In this document: positions 5,097 to 12,581 of the stretch, in pieces
Layout of the letters: each line of letters starts with the position of its first letter
Numbering within the stretch: position 1 is the stretch's first letter
Source of the DNA: an uncultured Flavobacteriales bacterium
Lineage (GTDB): Bacteria; Bacteroidota; Bacteroidia; Flavobacteriales; Weeksellaceae
Direction: 5' to 3'
Assembly (NCBI GenBank): GCA_937876095.1
Contig: CALFIE010000055.1
Coordinates: 1 to 12,656 of the forward strand
Length of the DNA: 12,656 nt
Notes under the pieces: generated by a model
Databases searched by the model: none
What the model saw: only the letters and a program-made list of their open reading frames with translations
What the model was told of the DNA's origin: nothing
Program-made: the position numbers and the translations under genes

Positions 5097-7298
5097 TTAT
5101 TTCTTGGAAGATTCTTTCTTCGTGGGTTTACGCACTGGTTTTGATTTTGTATCAGCTGGAGTATCTTTGTCTTTAATCAAATATAGTTCGCTGATTAGGT
5201 GTCTTGCACCCGCATATTTGTCGATTATCCAAAGTACATAACGCACATCTACATTGATTGTTTTCTGCAATTTTGGATCAAAGATAATATCTCCACTTAA
5301 TGCTTCACTATTTCCATCAAAAGCGAGTCCTATTAGATTTCCATCACCATCCAAAATTGGTGAACCAGAATTTCCACCTGTAATGTCATTATTAGACAAG
5401 AAATTGATTGGCATATAACCTGCTTTGTCTGCGTACATCCCAAAATCTTTATCGTTATACAACTCAATTACCTTTTCTGGTAAATCAAACTCTTCGTCAC
5501 CTTTTTTGTATTTGGCAACCAAACCAGCCATATCTGTATAGAAATTATCGGTTACACCATAGTAATTTCTATCGTCACGAACTGGCAATCGATCGATCGT
5601 TCCATAAGTAAGACGCATGGTAGAATTTGCGTCTGGATAGAATTTCTTATCAGGTTGAGATTTCATTAATCCTGCAACAAAAATTCTTGTATTTTTTGCA
5701 AAATATTCGTCCACAACAGAAAATCTGTCTCCCAATAATTTATTATCGTTTGCAATTGCTTTAGATAATTTGTAAAGCGGATCTGCATCTAATTTCAGTT
5801 TGTCTGGCTTCAAAATATATTGTAACACAGAAGATTTATTAGCAAAAATTGATGAATAGGCAGTATTTGAAAGTGATTTGGTATCTAACGTCATAATTGA
5901 AGGTAGCGCAATACTTTTACTTGCTTTGGTTTGATATAAATTCACCAAGGAAACCAATAAATCTCCTTCTACATCTGAATGGAAATTTTCATATATTTTT
6001 TCTACAGCACTGTTTACATTATCCTTCATTGCCAATCTTCCTGCCATATCTTGATTTGAGTAAGACAATAATAAGCTTCCTAAACTAGCTGAAACTTGTA
6101 TGTAGTGAGCATTTCTACTTAAAATAGAAAAATAATTTCTTTCAACGTTTCGGTCAGAAACCTGTTTGTAATAAGCTTCTATATTATCTAAAACTCCTAA
6201 ATATTCTTTATTTTCTTGCAGCAAAGACCAAGCGATAAATTTGTCTTCCAGCTCTCGTTTTCCAGAAATAGTACTATTTTTAGCAACAGCATCTATCGTT
6301 CCTTGTCGGTTTTTCCAATAATTAGCAACCGATGCATATTGCGATGCGTAATCTAATTTGGTAGCTTGATCTTTATCCATATATTTTTTCAAAACATCCA
6401 TGGTCAATTTAGAAGCTTCTACCCAAGCTGGATAATCTTTGTTTACCATTTGGCTAATTCCGTATGAAGTAAGATATCTATTGGTTCTACCTGGATAACC
6501 AAGAATCATAGCAAAATCTCCAGGTTTGTAACCACGTAAAGAAACCGGCAAGAAATGCTTTGGTTTTAGCGGAATATTGTTTGCAGCATATTCTGCAGGA
6601 TTTCCGTCTTTATCAGCATAAACTCTGAAAACGGTAAAATCTGCAGTATGTCTTGGCCACTCCCAATTGTCGGTATCACCACCAAATTTTCCTAATGAAG
6701 CAGGAGGTGCTCCTACCAAACGAACGTCTTTGTAATCTTGATATACAAAATAGTAGAATTCATTTCCGTTAAAAAACGATTTCAAATCCACCACATATTT
6801 TCCGTTTTCAGAATTTTCGGCTTGAATTGCTTTTGTTTCTTCATCAATAACTGCTTTTCTTTGTTCGGCAGTCATTTTGCTGTTGAGTTTAGCATTGATG
6901 CGTTGTGTAGCATCATCCATTCTTACCAAAAATCTCACATACAAACCTTTTGCATTGAATTCTTGATTTAGTTTCATTGCCCAAAATCCATTAGTAAGAT
7001 AATCTTTTTGTGGAGTAGAAGCAGCAGCAACTGCATCATAACCACAATGATGGTTGGTAAAAATCAAACCTTTGTCTGACACAATTTCACCAGTACAGAA
7101 ACCACCAAAACTTACGATAGCATCCTTCAAACTAGAATTGTTTACCGAATAGATTTCTTCTGGAGTCAAATGCAATCCTTCTTTCTGCATATCTACTCCA
7201 TTCAATCTTTTCACGAGCATCATCAACCACATACCTTCGTCTGCACGCATTTGTACAAAACTCAACATAAATGAGATGAGTAAAAATAATTTTTTCAT
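5097..7298 (-). CDS. Secreted S46-family dipeptidyl-peptidase, DPP7 type
   Basis: The 733-residue protein is a serine exopeptidase of family S46 (DPP7/DPP11), which removes dipeptides from oligopeptide N-termini in the periplasm of Bacteroidota. Residues 1-19 form a signal peptide, with cleavage probably after the MRA that precedes DEGMW. The trypsin-like triad is visible: H84 in TNHHCGYD, D220 in RHTADFTVFR, and S644 in GGNSGSP. Eighteen residues after the serine, the S1-site position is G662 (AFDGN). From what is known of P. gingivalis enzymes, glycine here goes with DPP7-like hydrophobic P1 preference, while DPP11 has arginine. A lysine-rich tail of about 25 residues (709-733) follows the usual end. 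Start ATG at 7298 is supported by the signal peptide. It is convergent with sufD and divergent from the META-domain gene; no clear TAnnTTTG promoter was found. Confidence 0.93.
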   Translation of the reverse strand: MKKLFLLISFMLSFVQMRADEGMWLMMLVKRLNGVDMQKEGLHLTPEEIYSVNNSSLKDAIVSFGGFCTGEIVSDKGLIFTNHHCGYDAVAAASTPQKDYLTNGFWAMKLNQEFNAKGLYVRFLVRMDDATQRINAKLNSKMTAEQRKAVIDEETKAIQAENSENGKYVVDLKSFFNGNEFYYFVYQDYKDVRLVGAPPASLGKFGGDTDNWEWPRHTADFTVFRVYADKDGNPAEYAANNIPLKPKHFLPVSLRGYKPGDFAMILGYPGRTNRYLTSYGISQMVNKDYPAWVEASKLTMDVLKKYMDKDQATKLDYASQYASVANYWKNRQGTIDAVAKNSTISGKRELEDKFIAWSLLQENKEYLGVLDNIEAYYKQVSDRNVERNYFSILSRNAHYIQVSASLGSLLLSYSNQDMAGRLAMKDNVNSAVEKIYENFHSDVEGDLLVSLVNLYQTKASKSIALPSIMTLDTKSLSNTAYSSIFANKSSVLQYILKPDKLKLDADPLYKLSKAIANDNKLLGDRFSVVDEYFAKNTRIFVAGLMKSQPDKKFYPDANSTMRLTYGTIDRLPVRDDRNYYGVTDNFYTDMAGLVAKYKKGDEEFDLPEKVIELYNDKDFGMYADKAGYMPINFLSNNDITGGNSGSPILDGDGNLIGLAFDGNSEALSGDIIFDPKLQKTINVDVRYVLWIIDKYAGARHLISELYLIKDKDTPADTKSKPVRKPTKKESSKK

Positions 7299-7376
7299 TT
7301 TTAAAAATTTTAATGTTGCTAATTTAAAAAATTATGCGAATTTTACAGTAACTTTATTATATAAATTTAAAATAGG

Positions 7377-7793
7377 ATGTCAACAAAGTTCCAATTTTTT
7401 ACTATTTTTTTGTTTTTATTAGGTTTTAATTTAAAAGCACAAAGTCACACTAGTCCTTTACAAAGAGAATGGATGTTAATTTCCTTCAAAGAGTATAAAA
7501 AAGATTTTCTAGTGCAGGCAAAAGCTTCTTTAAAATTTGAAACGTTGAAGTCTGCACACGCAAAAATGGGTTGTAACACTTTGAATTTCACAGTAAATAC
7601 CATTAAAAATAAAAAAATAATTTTCGGGGAAGGTATTTCTACAATGATGTATTGCGAAGACTATATGACTTTGGAAAAAGATTTTTCTACCAGTTTGATG
7701 GAAGTCTGCAAGTACCAAATAAAAGGGCATTTCCTAACACTTTCTGATAAAAAAGGACGTCAAATGAAATTTGTAGCAGCAGATTGGGATTAA
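7377..7793 (+). CDS. Secreted META/HslJ-domain protein
   Basis: This 138-residue protein starts with a signal peptide (hydrophobic core FFTIFLFLLGF, residues 7-17, then NLKAQS), so it is exported or membrane-anchored. It has no lipobox cysteine at the expected place. The mature part fits the META domain also found in HslJ: a W32 near the start of the domain, an MGCNTLNF motif at 64-71, STMMYCED at 88-95, and a closing ITLxD-like segment LTLSDKKGRQMKF at 120-132. META-domain proteins are small envelope proteins whose exact function is not established; HslJ is linked to stress and novobiocin resistance in E. coli. A weak -7 match, TAACTTTA at 7349-7356, lies upstream without a convincing -33 element. 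The 78 bases after it contain an inverted repeat and a candidate promoter, so the next gene may be transcribed separately. Confidence 0.8.
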   Translation: MSTKFQFFTIFLFLLGFNLKAQSHTSPLQREWMLISFKEYKKDFLVQAKASLKFETLKSAHAKMGCNTLNFTVNTIKNKKIIFGEGISTMMYCEDYMTLEKDFSTSLMEVCKYQIKGHFLTLSDKKGRQMKFVAADWD

Positions 7794-7799
7794 TTATGA

Positions 7800-7829
7800 T
7801 TGATTTATGATAAATGATTATTACTTTTG
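7800..7829 (+). promoter_or_regulatory. Candidate promoter of the SemiSWEET gene, inside an inverted repeat
   Basis: TTG at 7800-7802 and TACTTTTG at 7822-7829 match the Bacteroidota -33 and -7 elements with a 19-base spacer, within the usual range. Transcription would start near 7836, leaving a leader of about 36 nt made largely of the right repeat arm. The -33 element touches the left arm of the repeat and the -7 element is in the loop between the arms. Confidence 0.5.
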
Positions 7830-7871
7830 TTCTAATTGGTTATCAATTATCACTCATCATTTATTATTAAT
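7803..7871. repeat. Inverted repeat upstream of the SemiSWEET gene
   Basis: Positions 7803-7818 pair with 7856-7871 at 15 of 16 positions (one G-U, one mismatch), with a 37-base loop. The arms are again made of 7-bp words: TGATNNN at 7801, 7808 and 7815, and ATCANNN at 7842, 7849 and 7856. The right arm ends exactly at base 7871, directly before the start codon at 7872. It resembles the suf-operon repeats in design but uses a different core word. Confidence 0.65.
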
Positions 7872-8126
7872 ATGGCATTCAATCCTGAAATTCTCGGTCT
7901 TGTTGCAGGTACACTTTCTTGCATCACCTTCGTTCCACAAATTTTCAAAACTTGGCAAACCAAATCGGTTAAAGATATTTCGGTGATGTCTTTTTTGATT
8001 GTAGTTGTGAGTACGCTGATTTGGTTGGTTTACGGAATCATCAAAGAATTACCTTCGGTAATTTTGACCAATGTAGTGGTGTGTATTTCGGCCATTGTGA
8101 TGCTTCTTCTGAAATGGAAATATTGA
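7872..8126 (+). CDS. SemiSWEET sugar transporter
   Basis: This 84-residue membrane protein has the triple-helix-bundle layout of SemiSWEETs, which work as homodimers to move sugars across the inner membrane. Helices lie at about residues 5-25, 38-58 and 61-80. The first helix carries the PQ-loop dipeptide P22-Q23 (FVPQIFKTWQTKS), and W51 with N67 correspond by spacing to the tryptophan and asparagine that line the sugar site in characterised SemiSWEETs. The ATG at 7872 is preferred over an in-frame ATG at 7836. The twelve extra residues from 7836 are encoded by the repeat arm, are not family-like, and would begin at about the predicted transcription start. A short terminator follows. The transported sugar cannot be read from the sequence. 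Confidence 0.88.
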   Translation: MAFNPEILGLVAGTLSCITFVPQIFKTWQTKSVKDISVMSFLIVVVSTLIWLVYGIIKELPSVILTNVVVCISAIVMLLLKWKY

Positions 8127-8173
8127 AAGTCTAATTTTTAAAGGGTTTTCTTTTGCAACATTTCAAGATTTTC

Positions 8174-8194
8174 AAATCCTTCAAGGATTTTTTA
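8174..8194 (+). terminator. Short terminator after the SemiSWEET gene
   Basis: AAATCC at 8174-8179 pairs with GGATTT at 8185-8190 around loop TTCAA, followed by more T residues so that the T-run spans 8188-8193. It lies 48 bases after the stop codon and points along the plus strand. On the minus strand the stem is not followed by a T-run, so it is unlikely to end mutS transcription. Confidence 0.6.
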
Positions 8195-8236
8195 TTAAGA
8201 AAAAACTCAAAAACCCCAAAACTCCTCCACTCAAAA

Positions 8237-10822
8237 TCACCTCCCAATCATCTTTTTAATAGAATTCAACTTCATCAGTGCTTCAATTGGAGTAAGTGTA
8301 TTGATGTCAATTTTCGTGAGTTCTTCACGGATGTTTTCCAAAACAGGATCATCTAATTGGAAGAAAGAAAGTTGCAGGTTTTCTTCGGTTACGCGTTTTA
8401 TTTTTTCGGTGGAACCACTTTGCGAGCGCGAATCTTCCAAAGTTTTCAAGATTTCGTTGGCTCGGTTCACCACTTTTGAAGGCATTCCTGCCAATTTCGC
8501 CACGTGAATCCCAAAACTGTGTTCGCTTCCGCCCGAAACCAATTTCCGTAGGAAAATGATATTCCCCTTATTTTCTTGAATCGACACGTGGAAATTTTTA
8601 ATGCGCTCAAAATTCACGGTCATTTCGTTCAGTTCGTGGTAGTGCGTTGCGAAAAGCGTTTTCGCTTGTGTTGGGTGTTGATGCAGGTATTCCGCAATTG
8701 CCCATGCAATGGAAACACCGTCATAAGTGGAAGTTCCACGTCCGATTTCATCGAGCAAAATCAAACTTCTATCCGAAATATTATTCAAAATATTCGCAGA
8801 TTCATTCATTTCTACCATAAAAGTAGATTCGCCCGACGAAATATTGTCAGTAGCACCAACTCTTGTGAAAATTTTATCTAAAACCCCTATTTCTGCGTGT
8901 TTTGCAGGAACAAAACTCCCAATTTGTGCCAACAAACAGACAATCGCAGTTTGCCGAAGAATCGCAGATTTACCTGCCATATTCGGACCTGTAACCATAA
9001 TAATTTGTTGGGTATCTTTGTCCAAAAACAAATCATTCGGAATGTATTTTTCGCCCAAAGGAAGTGATTTTTCAATGATTGGATGTCGCGCTTCTTGCAA
9101 TTGTATTGCAAAACCATCGTTGAGAATAGGTTTGGTGTAGTTTTCTGATACCGCCAATTCTGACATCGAAACTGCAACGTCTATTGCAGAAATAATCGCA
9201 GAGTTTTCCTGAATCGGATCGATGTACAACATCACATTTTCAGCGATTTTTCTATAAATTTCGTGCTCTATTTTGGCAATTTTTTCTTCGGCTCCCAAAA
9301 TTTGGGTTTCGTATTCCTTCAGTTCTTCGGTAATGTATCTTTCGGCATTTACCAAGGTCTGTTTACGAATCCAATCGCTCGGAACCTTGTCTTTGTGCGT
9401 GTTTCGCACTTCTATGAAATAACCAAAAACATTGTTGAAGTCTATTTTTAAAGAAGAAATTCCGGTGCGTTCAATTTCTCGGGCGCACATTTCGTCTAAG
9501 AAATTTTTGCCTTTGCTTTGCAAACCACGTAAATAGTCTAATTCTTCAGAAACGCCTTCTCTTACGACATTTCCCTTGTTGATGTTTACCGGAAGTTCGT
9601 CGTTCAATTGGTTTAAAAGAAATGAAATTAGTTCTTCTAAATCATTCAAAGGTTCGCAAAAAGCCAAAACTTCGTGGTGATTTTTCAGTAAAATTTTAAT
9701 TTTTTGAATATTGATGAAACTGTTTTGCAAATAGCCGAGTTCTTTCGGTGAAATTTTTTCCGAAGCCAATTTCCCAACCAATCTGTCCAAGTCGGAAATG
9801 CCTTTTAATAAATCTAAAATTTCAAATTTCAGCGCATCTTCTTTATTAAAAAATTCAATTAATGATAGTCGTCTGTTGATTTCGTTGACGGATTTCAAAG
9901 GCAAAATTAATCTTCTTCTGAGCAATCTTCCTCCCATTGCTGTGGAAGTTTTATCAATGATGTCGAGCAAAGATTTCCCTTGATGATGCGTAGAATGTAC
10001 AATTTCTAAATTCCGAAGAGTGAAGTTATCCATCATCAAATAATCTTCTTGCGGAATGAGCGAAATTTTGGTAATATGCTGAAGTAGCGAATGATGCGTA
10101 TCTTCTACCAAATATGCAAATATCGCACCTGAAGCAGTAACTCCCAATTTTTGTTCCTCTATCCCGAAACCTTTTAACGAATTGGTTTTGAAGTGATTCG
10201 TGAGTTTTTCGTAAGCATAATCGTATTGATACGCCCAATCTTCAAGTTTGAAAACGATTTTGTTTTTCAAAGCGGTTGGCAATTCTGTACTTCTTTGGTA
10301 AATAATTTCGCTCGGATCAAAAGTGTGAACAATATGAAGCAATTTCTCTAAATTTCCTTCGCCGAGCAAAAATTCGCCGGTAGAAATGTCAACCAAAGCA
10401 AAACCGTATTTTTCTTTTTCTTTGTGAAGCGAAAGCAGAAAATTATTTTTTTTGGAATTCAGGACCTGTTCGTTGAAGGTAACTCCGGGTGTAACTAATT
10501 CAGTAACACCACGTTTCACAATTCCTTTTACCATTTTTGGATCTTCCAATTGGTCGCAAATCGCAACACGCAAACCTGCACGAACCAATTTTGGCAAATA
10601 AGAATCCACGGAATGATGCGGAAATCCAGCCAATTCTATATGACCATCTCCGTTTGCTCGTTTGGTGAGCACAATTCCTAAAATTTGGGAAGTTTTGATG
10701 GCATCTGCACCAAAAGTTTCGTAGAAATCTCCCACCCGAAACAACAAAAGCGCATCAGGATATTTCGCCTTAATTGCGTTGTATTGAGTCATTAACGGAG
10801 TTTCTTTCTTGGTTTTTGCCAT
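8237..10822 (-). CDS. mutS: DNA mismatch repair ATPase MutS
   Basis: MutS recognises base mismatches and small loops in new DNA and recruits MutL. The protein is 861 residues from the chosen start, a normal MutS1 length. The N-terminal mismatch-binding motif is GDFYETFG, with F33 and E35 as the intercalating and contacting residues. The core and lever domains span roughly 260-560. The C-terminal ATPase has Walker A TGPNMAGKS at 611-619, the STFMVEM segment at 666-672, Walker B LILLDEIGRGTST at 687-699, and the ATHYHEL motif at 725-731. I chose the ATG whose codon ends at 10822, giving MAKTKKETPLMTQY, the usual start of this family. The upstream ATG at 10849 would add nine residues encoded by a repeat-like word and is less likely. 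The gene stands alone, convergent with SemiSWEET and divergent from the bestrophin-like gene. Confidence 0.97.
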   Translation of the reverse strand: MAKTKKETPLMTQYNAIKAKYPDALLLFRVGDFYETFGADAIKTSQILGIVLTKRANGDGHIELAGFPHHSVDSYLPKLVRAGLRVAICDQLEDPKMVKGIVKRGVTELVTPGVTFNEQVLNSKKNNFLLSLHKEKEKYGFALVDISTGEFLLGEGNLEKLLHIVHTFDPSEIIYQRSTELPTALKNKIVFKLEDWAYQYDYAYEKLTNHFKTNSLKGFGIEEQKLGVTASGAIFAYLVEDTHHSLLQHITKISLIPQEDYLMMDNFTLRNLEIVHSTHHQGKSLLDIIDKTSTAMGGRLLRRRLILPLKSVNEINRRLSLIEFFNKEDALKFEILDLLKGISDLDRLVGKLASEKISPKELGYLQNSFINIQKIKILLKNHHEVLAFCEPLNDLEELISFLLNQLNDELPVNINKGNVVREGVSEELDYLRGLQSKGKNFLDEMCAREIERTGISSLKIDFNNVFGYFIEVRNTHKDKVPSDWIRKQTLVNAERYITEELKEYETQILGAEEKIAKIEHEIYRKIAENVMLYIDPIQENSAIISAIDVAVSMSELAVSENYTKPILNDGFAIQLQEARHPIIEKSLPLGEKYIPNDLFLDKDTQQIIMVTGPNMAGKSAILRQTAIVCLLAQIGSFVPAKHAEIGVLDKIFTRVGATDNISSGESTFMVEMNESANILNNISDRSLILLDEIGRGTSTYDGVSIAWAIAEYLHQHPTQAKTLFATHYHELNEMTVNFERIKNFHVSIQENKGNIIFLRKLVSGGSEHSFGIHVAKLAGMPSKVVNRANEILKTLEDSRSQSGSTEKIKRVTEENLQLSFFQLDDPVLENIREELTKIDINTLTPIEALMKLNSIKKMIGR

Positions 10823-10871
10823 TTTTCTAGTCTTTACGCAAAGGCGCAAGATTTTTTTAAAATTATTTTTA

Positions 10872-10879
10872 CAAAATTA
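10872..10879 (-). promoter_or_regulatory. Candidate -7 element of mutS
   Basis: On the minus strand this reads TAATTTTG, an exact match to TAnnTTTG. It lies 49 bases before the mutS start codon. The nearest TTG sequences upstream leave spacers of 14 or 25 bases, both outside the usual 17-23, so the -33 element is poor. The predicted leader would contain the word AATCTTGCGCCTTTGCG. Confidence 0.4.
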
Positions 10880-10880
10880 C

Positions 10881-10975
10881 TGTTTTTAAGTCGCAAAGAT
10901 TCATCAAAAATGAATGATTATTGTTCTAAAAAATAAAAATTTTGTCAAAGACAAAATCATTGCGCCTTAAAAACA
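10881..10975. repeat. Inverted repeat between mutS and the bestrophin-like gene
   Basis: The reverse complement of 10881-10901 matches 10955-10975 at 19 of 21 positions, around a 53-base centre. The shared core is TGCGNCTTAAAAACA. A partial third copy in the inverted orientation (AAGGCGCAAGATT, 10841-10853) lies in the mutS leader. Within the element, ATTTTGTC at 10939-10946 and GACAAAAT at 10950-10957 form a perfect 8-bp hairpin with a 3-base loop. The element sits between two divergent promoters. Confidence 0.7.
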
Positions 10976-10996
10976 AAATGAAAATTAAGCTTTTCA

Positions 10997-11028
10997 TTGC
11001 ATCTTTGCTTTGGAAAATCTTAATTTTG
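10997..11028 (+). promoter_or_regulatory. Candidate promoter of the bestrophin-like/trmH pair
   Basis: TTG at 10997-10999 and TAATTTTG at 11021-11028 match the Bacteroidota -33 and -7 elements with a 21-base spacer. The predicted start near 11035 leaves a leader of about 28 nt. The word TTTTGCTCAAA overlaps the -7 element (11024-11034) and is repeated exactly at 11051-11061, next to the start codon. Confidence 0.5.
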
Positions 11029-11062
11029 CTCAAAAGTACTTAAAATTTGTTTTTGCTCAAAT

Positions 11063-11959
11063 ATGAAATATTATAATACGAAAAATTGGTTTGGAATTTT
11101 ATTTAAAATCAGTAAAAGTGAGACCATTGAAAAACTAATTTATCCAATCATTTTTATGACAATTTATTCGTCTTTGGTTGCTTATGTAGAGTTGGCTGTT
11201 TTAGATATTCACGAAAATTCATTTCTAAAAGATTTATCATTAATCTATTCTTTGTTAGGATTTGTACTTTCTTTCTTGTTGGTTTTCAGAACTAATACAG
11301 CTTACGATAGATGGTGGGAAGGTAGAAAACTTTGGGGCCAATTAGTGAATGATTCTAGAAATTTGGCAGTGAAACTAAATGCTATTTTACCCAACGAAGA
11401 TTCTTATAACCGTAATTTTTTCAAAAAGAGTATTTCTTATTTCCCTCATTTATTGAGCAGGCATTTGTCTAAAGAATCCACAGAATTTGCACTAGATGAA
11501 AACTATAATGACTTGCACATCGCAGAAAAAGGAAATCATCCGCCAATTTCTTTAATTAATATGATGATGAATAGATTAATCCATCTTCAGAAAGAAGGAA
11601 AGATTTCCATAGAACATTTGATTTTTTTGGACAAACAATTAAGTGGTTTTTTAGATGTTTGTGGTGGCTGCGAAAGAATTAAAAATACGCCAATTCCTTT
11701 TTCGTATTCATCATTTGTTAAGAAATTTATTCTGACTTATGTGCTTGTTTTACCGGTTTCTCAAGTTACAACAGTAGGATACGCAATGATTCCACTTACT
11801 GTTTTTGTGTTTTATGTTTTGATGAGTTTAGAGCTGATTGCAGAAGAAATAGAAGATCCTTTTAGTAGTGATGAAAACGATTTGCCTACGGAACAAATAG
11901 CACAAAATATTGAGAAGAACATTCAACAAATAATTTATTTAAAGCCAAAAAATGATTAA
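11063..11959 (+). CDS. Bestrophin-like membrane channel (UPF0187 family)
   Basis: The 298-residue protein belongs to the prokaryotic bestrophin family, which form pentameric ion channels in the inner membrane; characterised members include a sodium-conducting channel from Klebsiella. The family signature LLVFRTNTAYDRWWEGRKLW lies at 72-91. Hydrophobic helices are at about 25-47, 58-77, 222-236 and 240-259. The conserved PIPFSY stretch (210-215) precedes the third helix, and EEIEDPFSSDENDLP (261-275) closes the core. The ATG at 11063 follows a predicted promoter closely and gives a normal N-terminus. Its end overlaps the next gene by 8 bases, which suggests translational coupling. Ion selectivity cannot be told from the sequence. 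Confidence 0.92.
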   Translation: MKYYNTKNWFGILFKISKSETIEKLIYPIIFMTIYSSLVAYVELAVLDIHENSFLKDLSLIYSLLGFVLSFLLVFRTNTAYDRWWEGRKLWGQLVNDSRNLAVKLNAILPNEDSYNRNFFKKSISYFPHLLSRHLSKESTEFALDENYNDLHIAEKGNHPPISLINMMMNRLIHLQKEGKISIEHLIFLDKQLSGFLDVCGGCERIKNTPIPFSYSSFVKKFILTYVLVLPVSQVTTVGYAMIPLTVFVFYVLMSLELIAEEIEDPFSSDENDLPTEQIAQNIEKNIQQIIYLKPKND

Positions 11960-12482
11960 AAAGCTGAAATTAGAAGAACTGGGAAGAATAGATGTTGAAA
12001 CCTTCAAAAAAACGGAGAAAATTCCTTTGGTGGTGGTGTTGGATAACGTAAGAAGTATGCACAATGTTGGTGCAATTTTCAGAACCGGAGATGCTTTTTT
12101 AGTAGAAAAAATTATCTTGTGCGGAATTACTCCACAACCTCCGCATCGCGAAATTCACAAATCGGCTTTAGGAGCTACTGAAAGTGTAGATTGGCAATAT
12201 TTTAATGATATTTCTGAAGCCATTTCAACCTTAAAAAAAGAAAATTTTGAAGTTGTCGGAATTGAGCAAACCTCTAATTCTGTAATGATTACCGATTTTA
12301 AAATCGAAAAATCGAAAAAATACGCCTTGGTTTTGGGAAACGAAGTAGAAGGAATTTCAGATGAGATTCTTTCTGAATTAGATATTTGTCTGGAAATCCC
12401 GCAATTAGGAACAAAACATTCCTTAAATGTCTCAGTTTGTGGTGGAATTGTAATGTGGGAATTTCTTAAAGTTTTAAAATAA
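11952..12482 (+). CDS. SpoU/TrmH-family RNA 2'-O-methyltransferase
   Basis: This 176-residue protein is a small SPOUT-fold methyltransferase that would transfer a methyl group from S-adenosylmethionine to a ribose 2'-OH of tRNA or rRNA in the cytoplasm. The three SpoU motifs are present: motif 1 DNVRSMHNVGAIFRTGDAF at 31-49, with R44 as the conserved arginine; motif 2 ALVLGNEVEGIS at 125-136; and motif 3 IPQLGTKHSLNVSVCGG at 149-165, forming the knotted cofactor site. There is no extra RNA-binding N-terminal domain, as in TrmL-like proteins, so the substrate is not certain. The ATG at 11952 lies inside the end of the bestrophin-like gene (stop at 11957-11959). A hairpin terminator begins three bases after its stop codon. 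Confidence 0.92.
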   Translation: MIKKLKLEELGRIDVETFKKTEKIPLVVVLDNVRSMHNVGAIFRTGDAFLVEKIILCGITPQPPHREIHKSALGATESVDWQYFNDISEAISTLKKENFEVVGIEQTSNSVMITDFKIEKSKKYALVLGNEVEGISDEILSELDICLEIPQLGTKHSLNVSVCGGIVMWEFLKVLK

Positions 12483-12546
12483 AAAAACCGCAAAGTCTTG
12501 AAAGACAGTGCGGTTTGAAATAAATCTAATAAAAAGTAAAAATGAA
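12481..12546 (-). ncRNA. Candidate small RNA of about 65 nt, convergent with trmH
   Basis: A predicted minus-strand start near 12546, set by the promoter at 12553-12581, and a strong minus-strand terminator ending in a T-run at about 12481 define a short transcript. It would have an unstructured U-rich 5' half and a GC-rich hairpin at its 3' end, a common small-RNA layout. There is no ATG-initiated reading frame of useful length in it. No known RNA family was recognised. The rest of the gap to 12656 holds an A/T dyad at 12584-12602 and nothing else I can support. Confidence 0.3.
12485..12516. terminator. Hairpin terminator after trmH, best oriented for the minus strand
   Basis: AAACCGCA at 12485-12492 pairs with TGCGGTTT at 12509-12516. 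Inside, GTCT at 12495-12498 pairs with AGAC at 12503-12506 around a TGAA loop. On the minus strand the stem runs straight into a T-run (complement of the A residues at 12481-12487), giving a classic terminator. On the plus strand only TTT followed by GAAAT is present, so termination of trmH here would be weaker or rely on the hairpin. Confidence 0.75.
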
Positions 12547-12552
12547 AGGCGG

Positions 12553-12581
12553 CAAATATACATTATTTTTTTAACATCAAA
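12553..12581 (-). promoter_or_regulatory. Candidate minus-strand promoter facing the trmH terminator
   Basis: On the minus strand, TTTG (12578-12581) and TATATTTG (12553-12560) match the -33 and -7 elements with a 17-base spacer. A second TTG (12582-12584) gives a 21-base spacer. Both fit the Bacteroidota range. No protein gene lies downstream on this strand before the terminator at 12485-12516. Confidence 0.5.

Noticed and set aside
7836..7871. In-frame upstream ATG extending the SemiSWEET protein by 12 residues
   Set aside because: The extra codons coincide with the repeat loop and arm, give a sequence unlike SemiSWEET N-termini, and begin at the predicted transcription start.
10823..10849. 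Upstream ATG extending MutS by nine residues
   Set aside because: The added residues come from the repeat-like word in the leader; the next ATG gives the family's normal start MAKTKKETPLMTQ.
12155..12493. 112-codon minus-strand open frame over trmH
   Set aside because: It lies antisense to the conserved SpoU motifs and resembles no family; the true coding frame is on the plus strand.
12542..12574. Ten-codon plus-strand frame starting ATGAAAGGCGGC
   Set aside because: Its sequence is explained by the minus-strand -7 element and A/T runs; no promoter or ribosome-binding signal points to it.
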